Of a stretch of 64,000 nt of DNA, positions 60,801-64,000 are shown one piece after another. Within the stretch, counting starts at the first letter, position 1, and every line of letters begins with the position of its first letter. Origin of the DNA: Doris montereyensis (taxonomy: Eukaryota > Mollusca > Gastropoda > Nudibranchia > Dorididae); contig JAXRKP010000011.1 in assembly GCA_037039925.1 (NCBI GenBank), positions 472,001 to 536,000 of the forward strand, in the 5' to 3' direction. The position numbers and the translations under genes are program-made. Below the pieces are notes generated by a model. The model was not told the origin of the DNA. It was given only the letters and a program-made list of their open reading frames with translations, and made no database searches.

Positions 60801-63800
60801 GGGGGGGTCCTGAGTCCTGAGGAAGGCAGTTTTACTACAAATGAGACAAAACTCTCTCTCTCTCTCTCACTATCACTCTCACACACACACACACACATAA
60901 TATAAATACACACTTTCACATAGGGTCTACAATGCAAAATTGCTATACAGCATCCTGATCAACGCAGGCACCTGTAGTATTGTGTTAATATTATGCTACA
61001 TACAATACTACACTTTGGCTACAACACATATGCTTGGTAGAAATTTTGGGCTTGACTTGAATTAATGAAGTGAAGCTACTTTGATTTGAGCTTTTCTTTT
61101 AATATCCGAGACTCAATTCCAACATGGATGGATAGAGGGTGCTACTGGCAGGTTCTTCATCTTTCCTTTTCCTCTTTTACTTTAATCTTGCTGTTTACTT
61201 TCATCTGAGATCAATGTATATGTTAGAGGGGTAAACTTCAATAAAACAAACAAGACCAACTGACATTCACGCCCTTTGCGAATCACTACTATTGTTTAGC
61301 TTGGATTAGGAGTTTTGATTCCAAGAGTGTTGCATTATAGGTAGCCATTGTTGAGGTAGATCGAGAGGGGGGGGGGGGTGGCATACTTGAAGAGAACATT
61401 AGGGAATATTGTAGTTGTAGTAAAATGTTGTAGAGGGAAGTAAAGTGAGTCAGAAAACATGAAAATTATTATATGGAAATTAGTGACTGCGATAAAAGAG
61501 GATGAAGAATGTTTGGTGAGAAGAGATGGATTTGAATGTAAAGAAATGAAGATAAACAAAAGGAAGAGATGATTCACTTGTTTTCGTCTGTTCTTGGGTT
61601 TTCTTTTATTGGATTTTTGTGTGTGTGTGTGTGTTTGAGTAATTATTTGGCTAGAGCCTATCAGGGGAGGGAGGGTGCTCACCTTTTTAATAACTGCTAT
61701 AGGATGTTACTTGCACAACATGCACATGGCACCTGTGAAATTTTCACTCATGTTTTATAGAATCAAAGGATGAATAATCTGCAAGACTATAAGGGCTTGA
61801 TATACATACTTTTGAAAATAAACCCTTAGAGGCAGTTACCATACAGGACTCAAACTCCAAAATGCTGTCTTGCCAGTCCAGCAATGTACTACTACAGGAC
61901 TATGATGATAGTGATACAGATGTCTCTTGAATTTTGATTCTAAAAAGTTGGCATGTCTGGTAACATTGGGTTTTTTTTATATTGCGCCCCTCTTTATATT
62001 TCTTGTACTTTTAAAAAAAAATAATTTACCCAGTAGCGATTTTTGATCTCTTCTAATTTTTTGCCAAACAATTTTTTTTTGTGATTAAATTTGCCAACAA
62101 TTGAAAGGTTGCTTTTTGCATTTTCAAAAAATTCATAAAATCAAAACTTTAATTTATCCAAAAAAGCTATTGGGTGTGGCTAGACACTGAACTGAATAAC
62201 ATGTGCAAAGTTATAGCCAAATTTATTCATGACTGAAAAGCCTATTTGCAATGAACTCGTTATTTTAACAATGAAAATCCAAGATGGCGACGTTCCTTTG
62301 GCAACCATATGATAAAAAACATAATTTAATATCTTTTTTCCACTAATTTAGTTATGCTGAGTACAATGGTAGTGGTTGAAATAGTCTATATCAAATAATA
62401 TAAAAAAACATGTTCTGGACTCCTGACCTAGATTTCATCTATCTAGATCACTTTGAATAATGCTCTGATTCTTGATTCCAGTTTTAGATGGATTTGAAAA
62501 CATTTAGTAAGTTTACTTGACAATTAGGTTTCTGGCACTGCAACATCTCCATCCTAGTTGATGTATTATATCATCGGTGTCGTTTTATGAACGTATAACA
62601 TTTTGGATCTTTGGCACAAAACAAACTTTATTGAAAGCTGTATACGTCTATCCTCGACAAATTTACGTTCTATAAATGTATAACTAACAAAACAACATAA
62701 ATATGTCCTTTTCACAAAATAACAATGCTATTGAATGAGGTCGACCATAAACAATACATAACATCAATCAAATGTTATGTTTTGACTGTCAGTGGGCAAT
62801 AACAGTTTTTTGTCTTTCCTGTAACATTTACTCACATGTACTTATATACGTTTTTAGAATGACACCGACAATATATATTGTCATGTATAGAAATTATATT
62901 AATAAACATTCTACCTGGTGCACTGCTCCATGACAGATTCTTAGTGGACATGATCATTTGCTCAGTTACAGCAAGTTATAATGTACCTATGTGTTTGGTT
63001 TGTTGGTCTTTTGGGGTTTTTTTCTTGTTATACATGGAGTTTTTGTTGTGCTGCCGCTTCTTTCCCTTCTTGTGGTAGTTTGGTAAATCTACTCTTCATG
63101 TAACCTTAAGGAGAGAAGAAAACATTAATTCATGTTATTTAATCATTATATTAATGACATCAAGTGTTCGCGACATTAATTAAATGCTGGACGTACTGAA
63201 ATTTTAAGTGAAACTGACGATCATGATTTTATAGAGAAAATATATGTTGTGTGTTTATTTTTTTATTTTTCTCTCTATTTCTCTCACTCTTCCGATAGGC
63301 TCAGAAGGAACTGCTTATATAACTTTCAACACTGCTGAGGAAGCAGAAGAGTAAGTATGATGCTGAACCAAATTTTAGCTAACTGTTCTTTTGCATATGG
63401 AAGCTCAATTTTTTTTTTAAATGACAGCCTTATATTCGCCCAACCATGTAGAAAGATTTTGAGCAATCTGCTAGTTTTTCTTTCTTTCCTTTTCCTCTTT
63501 GACATGGGTCAACAATGTTCAAATACAAGTCCAAAAATTTAGCCTCGTTTTGATTTGATTCTGTGGTCATACATATATCCTGTCCGCTGGGAAGCCATCC
63601 GATTTCTCTGCATGGGCTACTCTGTAGATCTTTTTTATCTCAACTGTTGTTTGTTTGTTGCTAACTGGCGTAAAGCTTCTAAATCCCTTGGGATGGGATT
63701 TACAGTTCACACTGATGTAGTCTTAGGCCTATCTATTGTTTTTTGTATACTGTTGTAAGAACATTATTTCAGATCTAAGATTGAATCTGGTTGAGAATGC

Positions 63801-63964
63801 AAATTACAAGTTAAAGGCTGCAGATTTTTATTGTAATCTTTGAGAAGTCGAAATTTTTCTATTGGCCTTCAATTTTAATGCAATTCTTTTTTTCCTCTTG
63901 TGCTTATTTCAGTTGTTTGGAGCAATTAAATGACTATCGATTTGAGGATGGCTCGCAACTTAAG
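57817..63964 (+). CDS. Two-RRM protein resembling IGF2BP/IMP N-terminus (5' part of gene)
   Basis: Five exons: 57817-57991, 60227-60281, 60601-60710, 63299-63350 and 63913-63964, all with GT-AG borders and compatible phases, giving 148 residues before the window ends. RRM1 (residues about 4-70) has RNP2 VFLGNL (5-10) and RNP1 KRNFAFVTV (36-44). A short basic linker, NGRKRSRRTNK-like once spliced, leads to RRM2 with RNP2 IQIRNI (83-88) and RNP1 GTAYITF (117-123). The closely spaced RRM pair and the wording of the linker-RRM2 start recall IGF2BP proteins, cytoplasmic mRNA-binding regulators with two RRMs followed by four KH domains. Any KH domains would lie to the right of the window. The start could be either of two adjacent ATGs. 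Other two-RRM proteins remain possible. Confidence 0.7.
59125..59435 (+). repeat. Repeat family E, uninterrupted copy
   Basis: Blocks CTCACGAAGTGTGTTGAATG, ATCTCATTGGCTGTTG, GGAAAGTGGAAATTTCC, GCTTCCCGTG (twice) and TATATAAAGTGCCGGTGCTC, collinear with the split minus-strand copy at 26440-25440. A TATA-like word at about 59364 and the repeated GCTTCCCGTG words would fit a promoter-bearing end such as an LTR; that is speculation. Confidence 0.6.
59447..59702 (-). repeat. tRNA-derived SINE, family A
   Basis: The complement begins GTGGCGTCGGTGGCTGAGCG and carries CCTTGGGAAAGACACTTAAC and CATCAGACTAGTGTCC, ending at GATAAGCTCCGGCTCTATAG. Same family as 38345-38640. It lies antisense in intron 1 of the two-RRM gene. 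Confidence 0.75.
60711..63298. other. Intron 3 of the two-RRM gene
   Basis: Holds a G-run (60791-60807), short CT and CA runs (60851-60897), a second G-run near 61367 and a TG run near 61617. No additional exon or recognised repeat family. Confidence 0.45.
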
Positions 63965-64000
63965 GTAGGCTCTACTCTTTCCACCTGGAATTGAGTGTTG

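Overview
The window is eukaryotic nuclear DNA. It is AT-rich, with GT-AG introns, long simple-sequence tracts and very dense transposable-element relics. Its mix of retroposons, together with scattered AGATCTAGATCT-type motifs, suggests a marine invertebrate, most likely a mollusc and perhaps a gastropod. That assignment is an inference from sequence texture, not a database match.

Three host genes can be supported, all on the + strand. Two are diverged paralogues of the C19orf12 family (small membrane-associated, glycine-zipper-like proteins). Copy A has coding exons at about 1173-1269, 2378-2458 and 3809-4032. Copy B has exons at about 30709-30793, 37171-37218 (or from 37127) and 39511-39737. 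They share the same three-exon layout and the same exon phases, so they form a tandem family spread over 39 kb by transposon insertion. The third gene is the 5' part of a two-RRM protein resembling the N-terminus of IGF2BP/IMP mRNA-binding proteins. Its exons are at 57817-57991, 60227-60281, 60601-60710, 63299-63350 and 63913-63964, and it runs off the right edge.

Nearly everything else is repeat. Retroelements include at least five fragments of one RTE-like LINE family (best copy 50110-53510), an L1/Tx1-type LINE with ORF1 and ORF2 (20160-25205, minus), CR1/L2-type LINE remnants (31385-32850, 41105-41560, 46165-48345), and a LINE relic with RNase H (15905-17060). DNA transposons include an almost complete but decayed hAT element with 8-bp target duplication (26591-29437), a long-TIR element with 9-bp duplication (6904-9110), and two TA-flanked pogo/mariner-like elements (2884-3681, 30899-33086). 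Several tRNA-derived SINE families are present. One family has a tRNA-like core inside a long inverted repeat and 13-14-bp target duplications (297-553 and 783-1075).

Satellite-like DNA covers 12058-14290, 23940-24360, 40565-41057 and 54549-54885. Long CT/GA and TA tracts generate most of the long low-complexity open frames, which are not genes. No functional operon or defence system was found. The most notable items are the hairpin retroposons with a tRNA-like core, the paralogous C19orf12 pair with a shared splice-phase puzzle, the local inverted duplication inside a LINE, and several well-resolved nested insertions.
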